A stretch of 64,000 bases of DNA, from positions 1 through 64,000 of the forward strand of contig NZ_VSZO01000007.1 in the NCBI RefSeq assembly GCF_008312935.1, read 5' to 3'. Position numbers and translations under genes: made by a program. Numbering within the stretch: the stretch's first letter is position 1; each line of letters starts with the position of its first letter. A model generated the notes under the pieces. It saw only the letters and a program-made list of their open reading frames with translations. It searched no databases and was not told the origin of the DNA. The DNA is from Roseiconus lacunae. Its GTDB lineage: Bacteria > Planctomycetota > Planctomycetia > Pirellulales > Pirellulaceae. Shown piece by piece: positions 42,004 to 52,166 of this stretch.

Positions 42004-43461
42004 CTACATCCGGCCACCTATGTAGGTCCTGGTCCTGATGCCGTGGGAGGAAAGGAAGGCGATCGCTTCGGTGGTCAGACCGCGGATGAACACTTCACCA
42101 AGATTTGGCATTTCCGCAAGTACCGCGATGTCGTTGGCGGAATAGCTCTTTCCACCGTGGATCGAAAGATACTCCAAATCTCTAAGCTGCCCGATACTGT
42201 TCCAATCTGATTCGCTTAACGGCACTGTTCCGGTCACCGTGAGTGAATTTAGCGTCATCTGTGACGAGAACTGCAATGGCGTCACATCTCTTCGCGCAAT
42301 CGTTAGGCGTTGCAGACGCGTCAGTCGCGGTAAGTAACGCCAAGTCATTGACGAGGCTGGCACTCGAAGCGATCGCGAAAAGCCTAGCATCACGCACGCC
42401 CGCAAGTAATCTTCAAGCGGTTCAGAGGAGTCAAAAACGATCGAGTCGCAACCGTTGTTGATGACCTTGTGAATGTCCAATCGCTCGCTAAGTGAATTCT
42501 TCCAGCGAATTCTTACGGGCCGTAAACCCGCGAATGTAAAGACGACCTCGTTGTCTCTGACAGTCATCGATTGTACATGCCCTGGGAGCCAATCACAGAA
42601 ATCCGCGAGCGTCAATCGATCATCATCGGAGACATCGAATGGAAGATAAAATCGGAGTTCTCGATTCGGGCGATGGTCGAGCGAATGCAGTTCTTCGGCG
42701 TTGATCTTGCAAAACTGAAAATCCAGTCGAAACATCAGCATCTGATTCAGCTTTTCTAGCCCGGCCGTATCCAAGTCACAATCGCGGAAATGGATTTCGC
42801 GGACTCGATAGAAATCATGTCGTAAGAAATGATTCAATGACCTCGAGTCTGCTTGTTGGAAGTAGCAAGGACCGACCGGCTCCAGAACCGGGATGCGAAG
42901 TAATTTGTTGAGATCCTCTTCGCCGAGTCCGAATTTGCCTGACATGAATCTTGGCGAAAAAATCAGCTTTTCCAAAGCTGGGAAATCACCACACTCGGCA
43001 ATTCGATCCACGTCAATCAAAGTCGAGTGGATGTCTAGAAGCCGCAGGTCGGGCAATTCTTTGAGATAGCCTAGGGCTTTAGCCGTGATATTACGGTTGC
43101 CCCAAATCGAGAGCCGTTTAAGCTTGCGGCAGGGCACTAAGTACTGCAAGTCTTCGGAACGAATCTTCGTTCGTTCCAAGTACAAGCGTTCCAAACTGGT
43201 AAGCTTGCCGATGGTTTGCAAATCGCCACCGGCGACACTACTGCGAGCCAAGCGAACGGTGACTGGCGTCGCGAAATAGTGATTCGTACGCTCGTGAATA
43301 CGATCAAGAAATCCGCTGCGATACTCAACACGACCGCCTAGTTTTTCGATGTAGCGGACGACGGCATGGACTTCGCGCCGTTGTTTGTGCACGACACTAA
43401 CGATCGCGACGATGACGGCGAGTGCTAGAAGACCTCGAAGCGAAAATCGGAAGCGTTTCAT
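42004..43461 (-). CDS. Membrane-anchored leucine-rich-repeat protein
   Basis: From ATG 43461 485 residues. It starts with FRFSLRGLLALAVIVAIVSV, the short N-terminal helix typical of many planctomycete proteins, followed by LRR units (DLQTIGKLTSLERLYLERTK, ELPDLRLLDIHSTLID, QLRDLEYLSIHGGKSYS). The repeats are irregular with a long non-repeat part at about 200-360. Likely a protein-binding surface facing the periplasm or cytoplasm; the partner is unknown. It is convergent with the sigma factor gene, 14 bases between stops. Confidence 0.78.
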   Translation of the reverse strand: MKRFRFSLRGLLALAVIVAIVSVVHKQRREVHAVVRYIEKLGGRVEYRSGFLDRIHERTNHYFATPVTVRLARSSVAGGDLQTIGKLTSLERLYLERTKIRSEDLQYLVPCRKLKRLSIWGNRNITAKALGYLKELPDLRLLDIHSTLIDVDRIAECGDFPALEKLIFSPRFMSGKFGLGEEDLNKLLRIPVLEPVGPCYFQQADSRSLNHFLRHDFYRVREIHFRDCDLDTAGLEKLNQMLMFRLDFQFCKINAEELHSLDHRPNRELRFYLPFDVSDDDRLTLADFCDWLPGHVQSMTVRDNEVVFTFAGLRPVRIRWKNSLSERLDIHKVINNGCDSIVFDSSEPLEDYLRACVMLGFSRSLRVPASSMTWRYLPRLTRLQRLTIARRDVTPLQFSSQMTLNSLTVTGTVPLSESDWNSIGQLRDLEYLSIHGGKSYSANDIAVLAEMPNLGEVFIRGLTTEAIAFLSSHGIRTRTYIGGRM

Positions 43462-43550
43462 CGAGCCCCACCGGTTCAATCGAAAGACTGTCGAGTGGGA
43501 CCAGTCTAGCACCGGTAGCTTTCGAGATGCAAATCTTGGGTATCGCTTGA

Positions 43551-44531
43551 TCAGTCGACGCGAACGCTTCGATGGCCCCGTGGATTTTGAAGGCGTTCAA
43601 ATGCCGCGGCAAATTGTTTGCCTAAATCGATGTAGCCTTCCGAGTCGTAATGCCAGGGATCGGAATATTGATAGTCATCGGTAGAAATCACCAGCTCGGC
43701 ACATCGATCGCCTTCGACGAAGGCCTGTTGCTTTTGACGTAAGGCATCGCCATGCGTCCAAACTTTGCCTGATGGGTTGTTCCCGCTATCGGAAATCCTT
43801 CCGATGACGACAGGCAAATCGTCCTGATGCAAGGCAGCACGCAGCAAATCCATCAGACGCTTCAGGTTGGTTCCGTAGGCGTCGGCAGTTTCTAAGTCGA
43901 TCGTTGCGTCGCTCTCCCCTTGCATCCAGGCGATGCCCGCAGGAATTAGGGTGTCATCAATGCCATCGTTGTCGATGTCAACGTCTGCCAGCGCGTTTCG
44001 AATCGTTGCCAGGCAATGGTCGTATTGATTGACGTCACGATGAAGGCCTTCCTCGGCATGGAAATCTGGGTCCCAGCAACCGAAACGCCCCGCAGCATTA
44101 ATTGCGATGGATGAACCATTGCGGGCGTATTTGATCACCGCAATTTCCCGATCGGGGTTAGCTTTCCTTAATGCATGTAGCATCGATAGCTCCAAGCCGA
44201 ATCGATCGGAGTATCGGTTGACTCCATTTCGGATTTGAAACCCAGTTCCATGGCCGGGCTGGAGTATCGTCCAAAATCCTTCGCCAGATGCGGCCGTTTG
44301 ATCCGCCGCGGCGGGGCTATGAAAAATATAGACCCCGGGGAGGCGGCCCGCCAACGAGTCTGGCAACTCATCGACTTTCCCAAAGCCTTCCATATTGGAT
44401 TGGCCGCCGAGAAAATACAGGTCGAACTCTGCTGCCGGAAGCGTCCGGATGAGGAGCATCGACTCGATCAACGCGATCATTCCGACAAACACTATGACCT
44501 GGAGTGGCCTTGAAGGACGCATTGTCAACAT
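43551..44531 (-). CDS. Secreted SASA-type carbohydrate esterase
   Basis: The 326-residue protein has a signal peptide (about 10-34, IVFVGMIALIESMLLIRTLPAAE) and a sialic-acid-specific acetylesterase-like (SASA, DUF303, CE6-like) domain. The nucleophile Ser45 lies in GGQSNMEGF, an oxyanion motif in GIAWMQGESDA, and Asp291/His294 in SDPWHYDSEGY. Family members remove acetyl groups from sialic acid or xylan; in planctomycetes they often act on algal glycans. Substrate not determined. It belongs to the exported set near the LRR protein. Confidence 0.87.
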   Translation of the reverse strand: MLTMRPSRPLQVIVFVGMIALIESMLLIRTLPAAEFDLYFLGGQSNMEGFGKVDELPDSLAGRLPGVYIFHSPAAADQTAASGEGFWTILQPGHGTGFQIRNGVNRYSDRFGLELSMLHALRKANPDREIAVIKYARNGSSIAINAAGRFGCWDPDFHAEEGLHRDVNQYDHCLATIRNALADVDIDNDGIDDTLIPAGIAWMQGESDATIDLETADAYGTNLKRLMDLLRAALHQDDLPVVIGRISDSGNNPSGKVWTHGDALRQKQQAFVEGDRCAELVISTDDYQYSDPWHYDSEGYIDLGKQFAAAFERLQNPRGHRSVRVD

Positions 44532-44909
44532 GCTGAAACCGGCGAAACATCGGTGGGGAAATGGTGGCCTGCATCGGCCGAGGAAGGGACCGCATTCTAA
44601 TCGAAACGCAATGCCGGGGGCCGTAGCAGACGGAAACTTTGCGATTCGAAAGATTCCTAAGTCATGCGGTGTTTTCGACCAAGTAGAACCGCAACGTTAC
44701 CCGCGACCCCGCTGACCGCTATGGTGAGCGGTAGCGGAGCGAGTTTGTAACCCGACTTGACATGATTTAAGCCAAGTAGTTGCAAGTCAAGCAAAGGACG
44801 ACCTTAGCCGGTATGCCGCTCGCCTCTTCAGAAACGCGTGATACTCGGACCACGCTATGAAGCTGAGTTTCTGGACGTCCCTGTTTTTTCGCGGTGTTTC
44901 GATGGGCGA
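44532..44909. other. Intergenic stretch upstream of the esterase gene
   Basis: About 380 bases. One six-base-pair hairpin at 44715-44732 (ACCGCT/AGCGGT) stands out; it could be a terminator remnant for the highly charged gene whose stop is at 44910. No gene is seen. Confidence 0.4.
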
Positions 44910-46772
44910 CTAACGTCGTTTTCCGCGCCCTTTGCCACGTCCCGAGTTTGATTTCTTGTGATTTTCAACGTTGTTGTCGACTAGGACAGAGACGACTTCA
45001 TTCCACGTCGGAACAACCGCCCTACGCCGTGGCGAGGCTTTTGCGTCGCCCTCATCGATGTCACCACGATTGCGTCGGGATCGGCCGCGTTCGTCGTCGG
45101 AGACCTCTTCACGACTCTTGTTCTCGGCGTCTTGGCTGTGCTCGCCGTCTCGGCTGCGACCGCGCCCGCGTCGTCCACGTCTTCGTCGGCCGCGGCGAAT
45201 TTCTTCGACCTCGTCATCGTCTTCGTGGTCATCGTCGAAAGCCGAGGTGCTGGACAAGGCGTCTTCGATCTCGTCATCGCGATCGTCGTTTGAATCCTGT
45301 AGTTCTTCGGAACCGCGTTGACGCCGTCCACCTCGGCGGCGGCGTCCACGACGTTTTCGGCGTGGACCGTCGGAATCATCATCGTCACTTGAATCGTCAG
45401 CGTCAGCATCGAGATCGACGACTTCATCTTCGACCAACTCGGATTCTCGTTTTTCGCTATCGCGGCGATTGCGTCCGCGTCCGCGACCTCGTCGCCGACG
45501 CCGGTTGGGCGACTGGTCATCGCTATCGTCGTCCACTTCGTCGAACGGATGTTCGTCTTGTTCAAGTTCTTCGATCGCTGCGTCAAACGATTCTGTTTCT
45601 TGATCGTCTTCGCCCATTCGTTGACGCTGGCCGCGCCGGCCACGTCGGGGGCGTCGTTCTTCACGAGCGGATTCCGATCGGCGTGAGCGACGCGATGAGC
45701 GTGGGGCATCATCGGCATCGTCTTCATCGTCGCATTGGTCATCGGATGCAACTTCTTCACGCTGCTTGATTGGTCGGTCGGACTCACTCCGTTCTGAAGA
45801 TCGCTCTTCACGATTGTTCTCGCGACCGCGCCGGCGTCGGGCTTGACGTCGCTTTGGCGCGACGGGCTCTTCTTCGGCGACGGCCTCGGCTTTCTCTTCT
45901 TCTTCGTCATCATCGTCCGGCAAGTCGCGGAACGACTTAAACGACAGCGGGTCAAAAGGATCGTCTGCGGGCGGTTCGTCGAATCCAGGCAATCGGTCGG
46001 CGGGTTCGGCCGTCCCGGCGTCGTTAGACGCGATCGGCGCCGACGATTCGCTGTTGTTATCGTCACTTTGGTCTTCGATCACATCGTCTGGCTCGGGACC
46101 AAGATCAATGCCCAGGCCTTCACCGAAAGCCGTTGCCGATGACTTCGATTTCTTTGGAAGCGAATCATTGCTTTGTCGGCTTTCCACTTTCACCGGCTCG
46201 CGGTGTGGTGGCGGTGGTGTCGTGTCTTCGATACCAAGCTGGCCCGCCAAGTCCGACCAGGCTGACGTGTCTTCGCCGGCATCCGAATCGTCGAACAACT
46301 CATCTGAAGCGGATACGGTCGTTTCTTGCTGCAACAGTTCCTCGACGACTGGTTCGTCGATCGCCGGCGGTCCTCCGGAGGTCAATTCCTCGATTCCGAC
46401 GTCTTTGTCTGGGATGCCAAAGCCGGGAAGCTGAGTCACAACGGTTTGGGACGTCAGAGCTTGCAGAACGTCCTCTCCCGATTCGACATTTGTGTCTTCT
46501 GGAGTCGCCGAGTCCTGGACGGTCGCGGCTTGACTAGGCGTGGGCTGCAAGTCCGCTTGGTCGATCGCCGCTTCGGCAACCGGCGGCAAGTCGCGAGAGG
46601 CCGATTCGTCGTCTTGAGAGGCGTTAGCATCTTGCGGGAGCTGGTCGCCGGATGGATTCGGATCGTCGGAGGCAGCCGGTGGTTGCTCTTTTCGCTCAGC
46701 GGGCGTCTTCTTCGGCTGGGGAGGCTGAGGAGTTCCGAGCAACTTGGCGAGTAAATTCCAATTGTCTGACAT
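44910..46772 (-). CDS. Highly charged low-complexity planctomycete protein
   Basis: The 620-residue protein starts MSDNWNLLAKLLGTPQPPQP, which I recall as a conserved planctomycete start, and ends with a short ordered segment VVPTWNEVVSVLVDNNVENH and a basic tail. The middle is first acidic (Asp/Glu/Ser/Pro) and then dense in Arg and Asp/Glu blocks (RRRGRGRGRNRRDSEKRESE). It is likely unstructured and probably nucleic-acid binding like the RNase E C-terminal scaffold, which is an inference from composition. Long antisense frames over it are composition artefacts. It stands alone. Confidence 0.75.
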   Translation of the reverse strand: MSDNWNLLAKLLGTPQPPQPKKTPAERKEQPPAASDDPNPSGDQLPQDANASQDDESASRDLPPVAEAAIDQADLQPTPSQAATVQDSATPEDTNVESGEDVLQALTSQTVVTQLPGFGIPDKDVGIEELTSGGPPAIDEPVVEELLQQETTVSASDELFDDSDAGEDTSAWSDLAGQLGIEDTTPPPPHREPVKVESRQSNDSLPKKSKSSATAFGEGLGIDLGPEPDDVIEDQSDDNNSESSAPIASNDAGTAEPADRLPGFDEPPADDPFDPLSFKSFRDLPDDDDEEEEKAEAVAEEEPVAPKRRQARRRRGRENNREERSSERSESDRPIKQREEVASDDQCDDEDDADDAPRSSRRSRRSESAREERRPRRGRRGQRQRMGEDDQETESFDAAIEELEQDEHPFDEVDDDSDDQSPNRRRRRGRGRGRNRRDSEKRESELVEDEVVDLDADADDSSDDDDSDGPRRKRRGRRRRGGRRQRGSEELQDSNDDRDDEIEDALSSTSAFDDDHEDDDEVEEIRRGRRRRGRRGRGRSRDGEHSQDAENKSREEVSDDERGRSRRNRGDIDEGDAKASPRRRAVVPTWNEVVSVLVDNNVENHKKSNSGRGKGRGKRR

Positions 46773-46853
46773 TCAATTATTCTGCGTATCGTTTTCGAGC
46801 CGCACGCTTAATAGTTGCTGCGGCGAAGGGTTGTATTGACGTCGCGACACGAT

Positions 46854-47084
46854 TCACCTGGAAAGTTCGGTTCGACCGATTCTCTTCATCATCTCGTTCA
46901 GTTTGGAAGCGATCCGAGGATCGAAACTGTCATGGCGACGACCGTTTTCGTCAGCCCGCACGGAATCAAACGTTCGCACGCGCGGCGCTCGGCGGTGAAT
47001 TGTGACAGATTCGTGTCTTGCTCGTACAAGTTGGGCGAGAAGTTTTCGTCGTTCGCCCAGCCTTTCGCTCAACCGAGAGGTCAA
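46854..47084 (-). CDS. Possible small basic protein
   Basis: A 76-codon frame with protein-like, helical, basic sequence (MTSRLSERLGERRKLLAQLV, ending NEMMKRIGRTELSR). It lies 81 bases upstream of the charged-protein gene on the same strand. No family is recognised and overlapping frames on the other strand exist, so this is a weak call. Confidence 0.3.
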   Translation of the reverse strand: MTSRLSERLGERRKLLAQLVRARHESVTIHRRAPRVRTFDSVRADENGRRHDSFDPRIASKLNEMMKRIGRTELSR

Positions 47085-47323
47085 TCTCTGCTTCGACGGG
47101 GTGGATTTGTAGTTTCGGCGGCCATCTCAGATTCCGCGATGGCAGCGGTCGGGCTATATGTATAGCCGCGCCGAAACCAATTCCCAAGGGGATTTGCAAA
47201 CAATCCCCGTGCCGGGGGCCCGTCGATGACTCTGTGTAGCCATGTCATGCCCCTCTGGAAAGCTTCGGTTTCGGCCTTTCCGCCTGACGAGTACTTCGTT
47301 CCATTTGATAATGCGGGTTCGAT

Positions 47324-47390
47324 TCATCAGCCGACGGGCATTTGCCCCCAGTTGTTGCACCGAAACCGCGGATAACGCCATGCGGCTAAT
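47324..47390. repeat. Dispersed GTTGCACCGAAACC-type repeat, copy C
   Basis: TCATCAGCCGACGGGCATTT, then GTTGTTGCACCGAAACCGCG and ATAACGCCATGCGGCTAATC. It lies 90-157 bases before the chosen wecB start. Confidence 0.7.
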
Positions 47391-47480
47391 CCGAAAATCG
47401 AGTTGAAACGAAGTACTAAAGGACCTAATCGGCAAAGTTTCCCCGGTTCACCAACACGACTCTCAAATCTAAGCCATCGA

Positions 47481-48632
47481 GTGACCTCCAGCCTGTTACA
47501 GCCGCGCAATGGCGATCGACTGCGCCCCCTCGTCGTATTCGGAACTCGACCAGAAGCGATCAAGTTGGCGCCCTTGATTCGACAGTTTCAACAGAACAGC
47601 GGCCAAATTTCGCCGATCGTTTGTAGCACCGGTCAGCACCGTGAAATGCTTGATCAAGTTCTCGGCTACTTTTCAATCACTCCCGATCTTGATCTAGGGT
47701 TGATGCGGCCCGGTCAAAGCCTGGCGGGATTGACCGCACGCTGCATTGAGTCAGTGGATGGTGTGATTGAGCAGCATCAACCGGACTGCGTCGTCGTCCA
47801 AGGGGATACGACGACGGTGATGGCCTCCGCAATGGCTGCGTTTTATCACCGATTGCCAGTCGTGCATGTCGAAGCCGGATTGCGAACCGGAGACTTGGGG
47901 GCCCCCTGGCCGGAAGAGTTCAATCGACGCGTCGCCGGCTTGGTCACAACGTTGCACTGCGCCCCGACCCAACGAAGTCGCCAGGCGCTATTGGATGAAG
48001 GCGTTCCCGACAGCCAAGTGCGCGTGACCGGGAATACGGTGATCGACGCCTTGTTCTGGTCAGTCGAGAAAGAACGTGCCGATGATACTCGTTGGCGGTC
48101 CAAGTATCCGATGGCGACAGCGGACCGGGTCGTCTTGGTGACCGGGCATCGCCGTGAAAACTTTGGCGGAGGTCTGGAGGCGATCTGCCAAGCATTGCTT
48201 GAACTCGCTCGGCTTCACCCCGAAACGCAGTTCATCTACCCGGTTCATCTTAACCCCAACGTCAAAGGCCCGGTACACGCGGCGCTATCCGGTTGCGAAA
48301 ACATTTATCTTGTACCGCCCGCACAGTACCCAGAATTTGTTTGGTTGATGGACCAAGCCGACGTGGTGTTGACCGATTCCGGTGGAGTCCAAGAGGAAGC
48401 CCCTTCGCTGAAGTGCGCCGTTTTGGTTACGCGTGATAAAACGGAGCGTCCCGAAGCGGTTGATGCGGGGCTCGCCGAATTGGTGGGGACTGACCGTGAA
48501 CTGATTGTTCGTCGGGTTTCGGCACTACTCGAACAATCAAATGGCCGGTCGCAACAATCCATCCAAGATAACCCCTACGGCGATGGTCAAGCATCGCGCC
48601 GGATCACCGATTGGATGCTCAGTCAATCGTAG
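47481..48632 (+). CDS. wecB: UDP-N-acetylglucosamine 2-epimerase (non-hydrolysing)
   Basis: From GTG 47481 383 residues; the frame is open from TTG 47403. The enzyme converts UDP-GlcNAc to UDP-ManNAc for surface polysaccharides. Motifs: VVFGTRPEAIKLAPL near the start, VVQGDTTTVMASAMAA, HVEAGLRTGD, GHRRENFGGG and DSGGVQEEAPSL, all as in WecB/MnaA. The exact start is uncertain because there is no ATG or ribosome site near the expected N-terminus. Stands alone, with lysA convergent to it. Confidence 0.94.
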   Translation: MTSSLLQPRNGDRLRPLVVFGTRPEAIKLAPLIRQFQQNSGQISPIVCSTGQHREMLDQVLGYFSITPDLDLGLMRPGQSLAGLTARCIESVDGVIEQHQPDCVVVQGDTTTVMASAMAAFYHRLPVVHVEAGLRTGDLGAPWPEEFNRRVAGLVTTLHCAPTQRSRQALLDEGVPDSQVRVTGNTVIDALFWSVEKERADDTRWRSKYPMATADRVVLVTGHRRENFGGGLEAICQALLELARLHPETQFIYPVHLNPNVKGPVHAALSGCENIYLVPPAQYPEFVWLMDQADVVLTDSGGVQEEAPSLKCAVLVTRDKTERPEAVDAGLAELVGTDRELIVRRVSALLEQSNGRSQQSIQDNPYGDGQASRRITDWMLSQS

Positions 48633-48827
48633 TGTCCCGTTTCGCCGCAAAGTTTGGGTTCGCCGATAGGAAACCAAGCGATTGTCTCAGTTGCGGAAAA
48701 GGGCTCGCAAGAAGTCAGCTCTTGGCTTTGGCGATTTCGTTTTCGTCGCTTATCACCCCGGGGACCGCTGCGTGCTGATCGCTGCTTGCTGAATGATAAG
48801 CAGGGCTTAGAACCTATGCCCAGTTTC

Positions 48828-50102
48828 CTATTCGGGAATTATTTCGCTACGGACTAAGTCTTCGAAAGTCTCACGCTTTCGAATCAGCTTTGCTTCGCCG
48901 TCCTCGATCATCACCTCGGCGGCGCGTAATTTACTGTTGTAATTACTGGCCATTACAAAGCCGTAAGCGCCGGCGTTCTCGAGAATGACAAAATCGCCGA
49001 CACGGCACATTGGGAGCGAACGTTGATCGACAAACCCACCTTCGCGTTGGGTGAAGATGTCGCCCGATTCACAGAGCGGCCCTCCAATCACGGCCTGGAC
49101 CGATTCACGGTCAGCGGTCGCGACGCCGTCGCCGCCGCAGACAGAAATCGGATGGTAAGCCCCATACATCACCGGGCGTGCGAGATCATTGAACCCTGCG
49201 TCGAGCAGGAAGAATAGATTGTCACCGACCTTTTTGACGCTGCGAACTTCCGCGATCAGGTAGCCGGATTCTGCCGAAAGAAAACGCCCCGGTTCGATCT
49301 CCAGTGAAATGTCGTGTCCGAACGATTCGGCGAGCTGTTTTCGAGTCGTGTCCCAGAGTTCGAAGTACTTGTCCAGATCGACGTACGTTTCTGATTCGCT
49401 ATATGGCACCGGTAAGCCGCCGCCGGCACTGATCGATGTCAATGTGCGTCCGACTTCCATCGCCGTTCGTCGCATTGCTTCGCAGACTTCGCTCAAGTGT
49501 TCCAGGTCAGTACCCGAACCGATGTGCATATGCAAACCTGTGATGGTCACACCATACTGGTCAGCCAAACGTAGGCACTCGTCGATTTGCGAATGCCAAA
49601 TACCATGCTTGCTTTGCTCTCCGCCGGTGTTGGTTTTTTGGCTGTGTCCGTGACCAAATCCGGGGTTGATGCGTAGCGTGACCTCGGCGCCGGGCCTACG
49701 TTCACCCAGTTGGGCAATCATGTCCGGCGATCCACAATTGACGTGGATGTTGTGTTCAAGCACCAACTCCAACGCTTCGGCGTCAAAGATGTCGGCGGTG
49801 TAAACGATACCGTGGTCTTTTGCTTCGTAGCCGGCGGCGAGCGCTCGCCGGATTTCGCCCGCACTTACGGCGTCGACGACGACACCTTTGCGCCGCATGC
49901 GATCGATGATCGCCAAGTTACTGCACGCTTTTTGTGCGTAACGCACGATGTCGAATTTCGCCAGGTCGTCGATGCGTTGCTCGATCACCGACAGATCATA
50001 AACATACAGCGGCGTACCGAAGTTCTTCGCCAACTCGGCAACGGAGAGACCTGCGATTTGATGTCGGCTGGTAGAAAAACTTGGGGTCGCGAGTGTGGCC
50101 AT
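48828..50102 (-). CDS. lysA: Diaminopimelate decarboxylase
   Basis: The 424-residue PLP enzyme makes L-lysine from meso-diaminopimelate. The fold-III PLP lysine is Lys58 in RYAQKACSN, followed by VDAVSAGEIRRALAAG. ISAGGGLPVPY binds phosphate and CESGDIF near 347 carries the active-site Cys, the LysA signature. The C-terminal NAGAYGFVMASNYN segment is also typical. Full length, with ATG at 50102. Confidence 0.96.
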   Translation of the reverse strand: MATLATPSFSTSRHQIAGLSVAELAKNFGTPLYVYDLSVIEQRIDDLAKFDIVRYAQKACSNLAIIDRMRRKGVVVDAVSAGEIRRALAAGYEAKDHGIVYTADIFDAEALELVLEHNIHVNCGSPDMIAQLGERRPGAEVTLRINPGFGHGHSQKTNTGGEQSKHGIWHSQIDECLRLADQYGVTITGLHMHIGSGTDLEHLSEVCEAMRRTAMEVGRTLTSISAGGGLPVPYSESETYVDLDKYFELWDTTRKQLAESFGHDISLEIEPGRFLSAESGYLIAEVRSVKKVGDNLFFLLDAGFNDLARPVMYGAYHPISVCGGDGVATADRESVQAVIGGPLCESGDIFTQREGGFVDQRSLPMCRVGDFVILENAGAYGFVMASNYNSKLRAAEVMIEDGEAKLIRKRETFEDLVRSEIIPE

Positions 50103-50415
50103 GGCTTTGATCGTGCGAGTGTTTTTAAGACAGACAACTCACTATCAAAGCCGGTTCACGCTGCTTTGTCCAGGGAGCGCGTTTTTCGCAGACTTCTCCC
50201 TGATCGACCTGTTGATTTTCAGGTTCGCCCTCTCACAAAGTTGCCTTCGACTCCGCAGCAACCGCAGCAAAGATCGCTACATTCACGGGGTGAAGGACGA
50301 CAAAAGAAAATCGACAGGCTGTGATGCCTCACCGATCGACCGGTTCGCGTCCCGTCCGGCAGAGCTCCGGGACGGGACTCGAAAACGAAGTCAACGTCGC
50401 TTCAGCTTCGGCGAA
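50103..50415. other. Intergenic stretch between lysA and oxidoreductase gene
   Basis: About 310 bases; lysA promoter region on the minus strand. No gene, repeat or clear hairpin noted. Confidence 0.4.
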
Positions 50416-51915
50416 TTAGGCGTCGCCGGGATCCTTGCCGTCGGTCCACGGTCCGGCGTACCGCATGTATTCCGGTTCGTTCAACCGGCTACCGAAATCA
50501 CCGGCTTGCCACCCTGGGATGTGGTTGGCTTGTTCGCGAGCTTGCGATTTTGCTTCCCACTTGGCAGCCCAGCCGGGATCGGTGGTGCTAATGTCACGCG
50601 AGCCTTCGTTGACGAAGTACACTTCACCGTTACGGTAACTCTGGGCCCCCAGGTTGACGACGGCCATCGCGGCGGCACCGAGGTCTGGTGGGTTGTTGCA
50701 CAATTGTGGATCGCCCGCTTCACAAGCATCCAGGAAATTTTCGAAGTGGGCCTTTGTTGTATTCTTCACCGGCGTCGTTGAAATGCGCTCGGGTTCAAAC
50801 GTCCGTTTCGCTGAATCGCCCTGGGCGGTGACCTGTCGACGTTCGGGGACGAACTCAAAACCGTCGAACGATTCGCCGTTGCCCAGCATGAACGTTCCAT
50901 AGTGACCTCGGATCAGTTGGTTGACCCGCGATTCCTGGTTGCACATCGTCGCAGTGATCAGACCTTGGACGCCTTCGTTGAAGTCGGCGACCACGGTGGC
51001 AACATCGGGAACGTCGCGCCCGTCGTACTCCATGTAGATCCCGCCAGCACCGACAACGCGTCCGGGAACTCGCAACCCAGTCGCTTTCAACATTGATGTG
51101 GTTCGGTGCACAAACAGGTCGGTGAACATCCCGCTGCCAAACGGCCAGAACCGCCGCCACTGCTTGTAAACCGCGCGGTCAAATGGCATTTCCGGTGCCA
51201 AGCCCTCGTTCTTGCCCAGCCAGCGATCCCAGTCAATTTTCTTTGGCGACATATCGGGTACCAACTTGTAGTACCGCCACTGTCCGAGATCGCTATTGCG
51301 GAAGTACTCAGTTTGAAATCCGAGGACTTTGCCGAGCTTACCGTCTTGCAACAGGGCGCGGATCTCGTTCCAAACTGGCAGGCTGGTTGACTGGACACCG
51401 ACTTGCATGACCTGACCGGATTCACGCCATTTCGCTTCTACGTCGAACGCCTCTTCAACGCTTTTGGTCATTGGTTTTTCGCAGTAAACACTCAGACCGG
51501 CATCGAGCGAATCGACGATCTGTTTATGGTGCCAGTGGTCTGGCGTCCCGATGCAGACCGCATCAAGATTTTCCTTTGCGATCATGTCGTTGTAGTCGAC
51601 ATATCGGCCGGGATCGTTCCCCGTCTTTTCTTTGATGTAATCGGCGACCTTATCACGCTGCGTTTCATAGACCTCGGCGACACCAACTAGATCAATTTTG
51701 CGACCTTCATTGTGCAACTGACAAAGCGTTTTGACGTGGGCACCAAAGCCGCGGCCACCTGGGCCGATGAATCCGATTCGTAAGCGTTCGTTCGCGGCGG
51801 GGGTTGCGCCGGCACTCCCCGGCAAGCTGACGACCGAGGCTGCCCCTGCGGTAGCTCCAGCTTTGAGGAAATTGCGACGATTCGACGACTTGGGCGTCAC
51901 TTCTTGTTGGCTCAT
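50416..51915 (-). CDS. Gfo/Idh/MocA-family oxidoreductase with Tat signal
   Basis: The 499-residue protein starts with a twin-arginine signal (SNRRNFLKAGATAGAASVVS), so it is exported folded with its cofactor. The Rossmann domain begins RLRIGFIGPGGRGFGAHV; GTPDHWHHKQIVDSLDAGLS and the catalytic Lys in YCEKPMTKSVEEA follow. Planctomycetes have large paralogue sets of these, thought to act on sugars in the periplasm; some glycosidases of this type use bound NAD. The substrate is unknown. Confidence 0.9.
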   Translation of the reverse strand: MSQQEVTPKSSNRRNFLKAGATAGAASVVSLPGSAGATPAANERLRIGFIGPGGRGFGAHVKTLCQLHNEGRKIDLVGVAEVYETQRDKVADYIKEKTGNDPGRYVDYNDMIAKENLDAVCIGTPDHWHHKQIVDSLDAGLSVYCEKPMTKSVEEAFDVEAKWRESGQVMQVGVQSTSLPVWNEIRALLQDGKLGKVLGFQTEYFRNSDLGQWRYYKLVPDMSPKKIDWDRWLGKNEGLAPEMPFDRAVYKQWRRFWPFGSGMFTDLFVHRTTSMLKATGLRVPGRVVGAGGIYMEYDGRDVPDVATVVADFNEGVQGLITATMCNQESRVNQLIRGHYGTFMLGNGESFDGFEFVPERRQVTAQGDSAKRTFEPERISTTPVKNTTKAHFENFLDACEAGDPQLCNNPPDLGAAAMAVVNLGAQSYRNGEVYFVNEGSRDISTTDPGWAAKWEAKSQAREQANHIPGWQAGDFGSRLNEPEYMRYAGPWTDGKDPGDA

Positions 51916-52166
51916 ATTGCTTTATCCAAGCGATGTGGGGGTGGGGGTTGAAAGTAGAAGGCGGGTGGCATGACGCTGCCGGGCGGCTTCTATTTTACCA
52001 CAACCGCCAGCGGCAAGCTGTGTAAAGTACCGGTGCTTCAAGCCAGGCCATTATGGTGAGTTTCCGGTGACGGTTCGCGGTGATATTAGGAGCAGCGAAC
52101 CCCCTGGATCATCACCAGCAATCTCGCATTACCTATCTTTCCCGAAGTACCGCCGACGATGGCGGT

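Larger units (their letters stand above)
46773..47480. other. Intergenic stretch with repeat and a doubtful small frame
   Basis: About 700 bases between the charged protein gene (minus) and wecB (plus). It holds a dispersed repeat at 47324-47390 and a possible small gene at 46854-47084. Otherwise no feature is recognised. Confidence 0.45.

Noticed and set aside
44971-46754. Long plus-strand and second-frame ORFs (100-360 codons) over the charged protein gene
   Set aside because: They are composition shadows of the Arg/Asp-rich repeat coding sequence; they lack motifs and typical starts, and the minus-strand frame with conserved ends explains the region.
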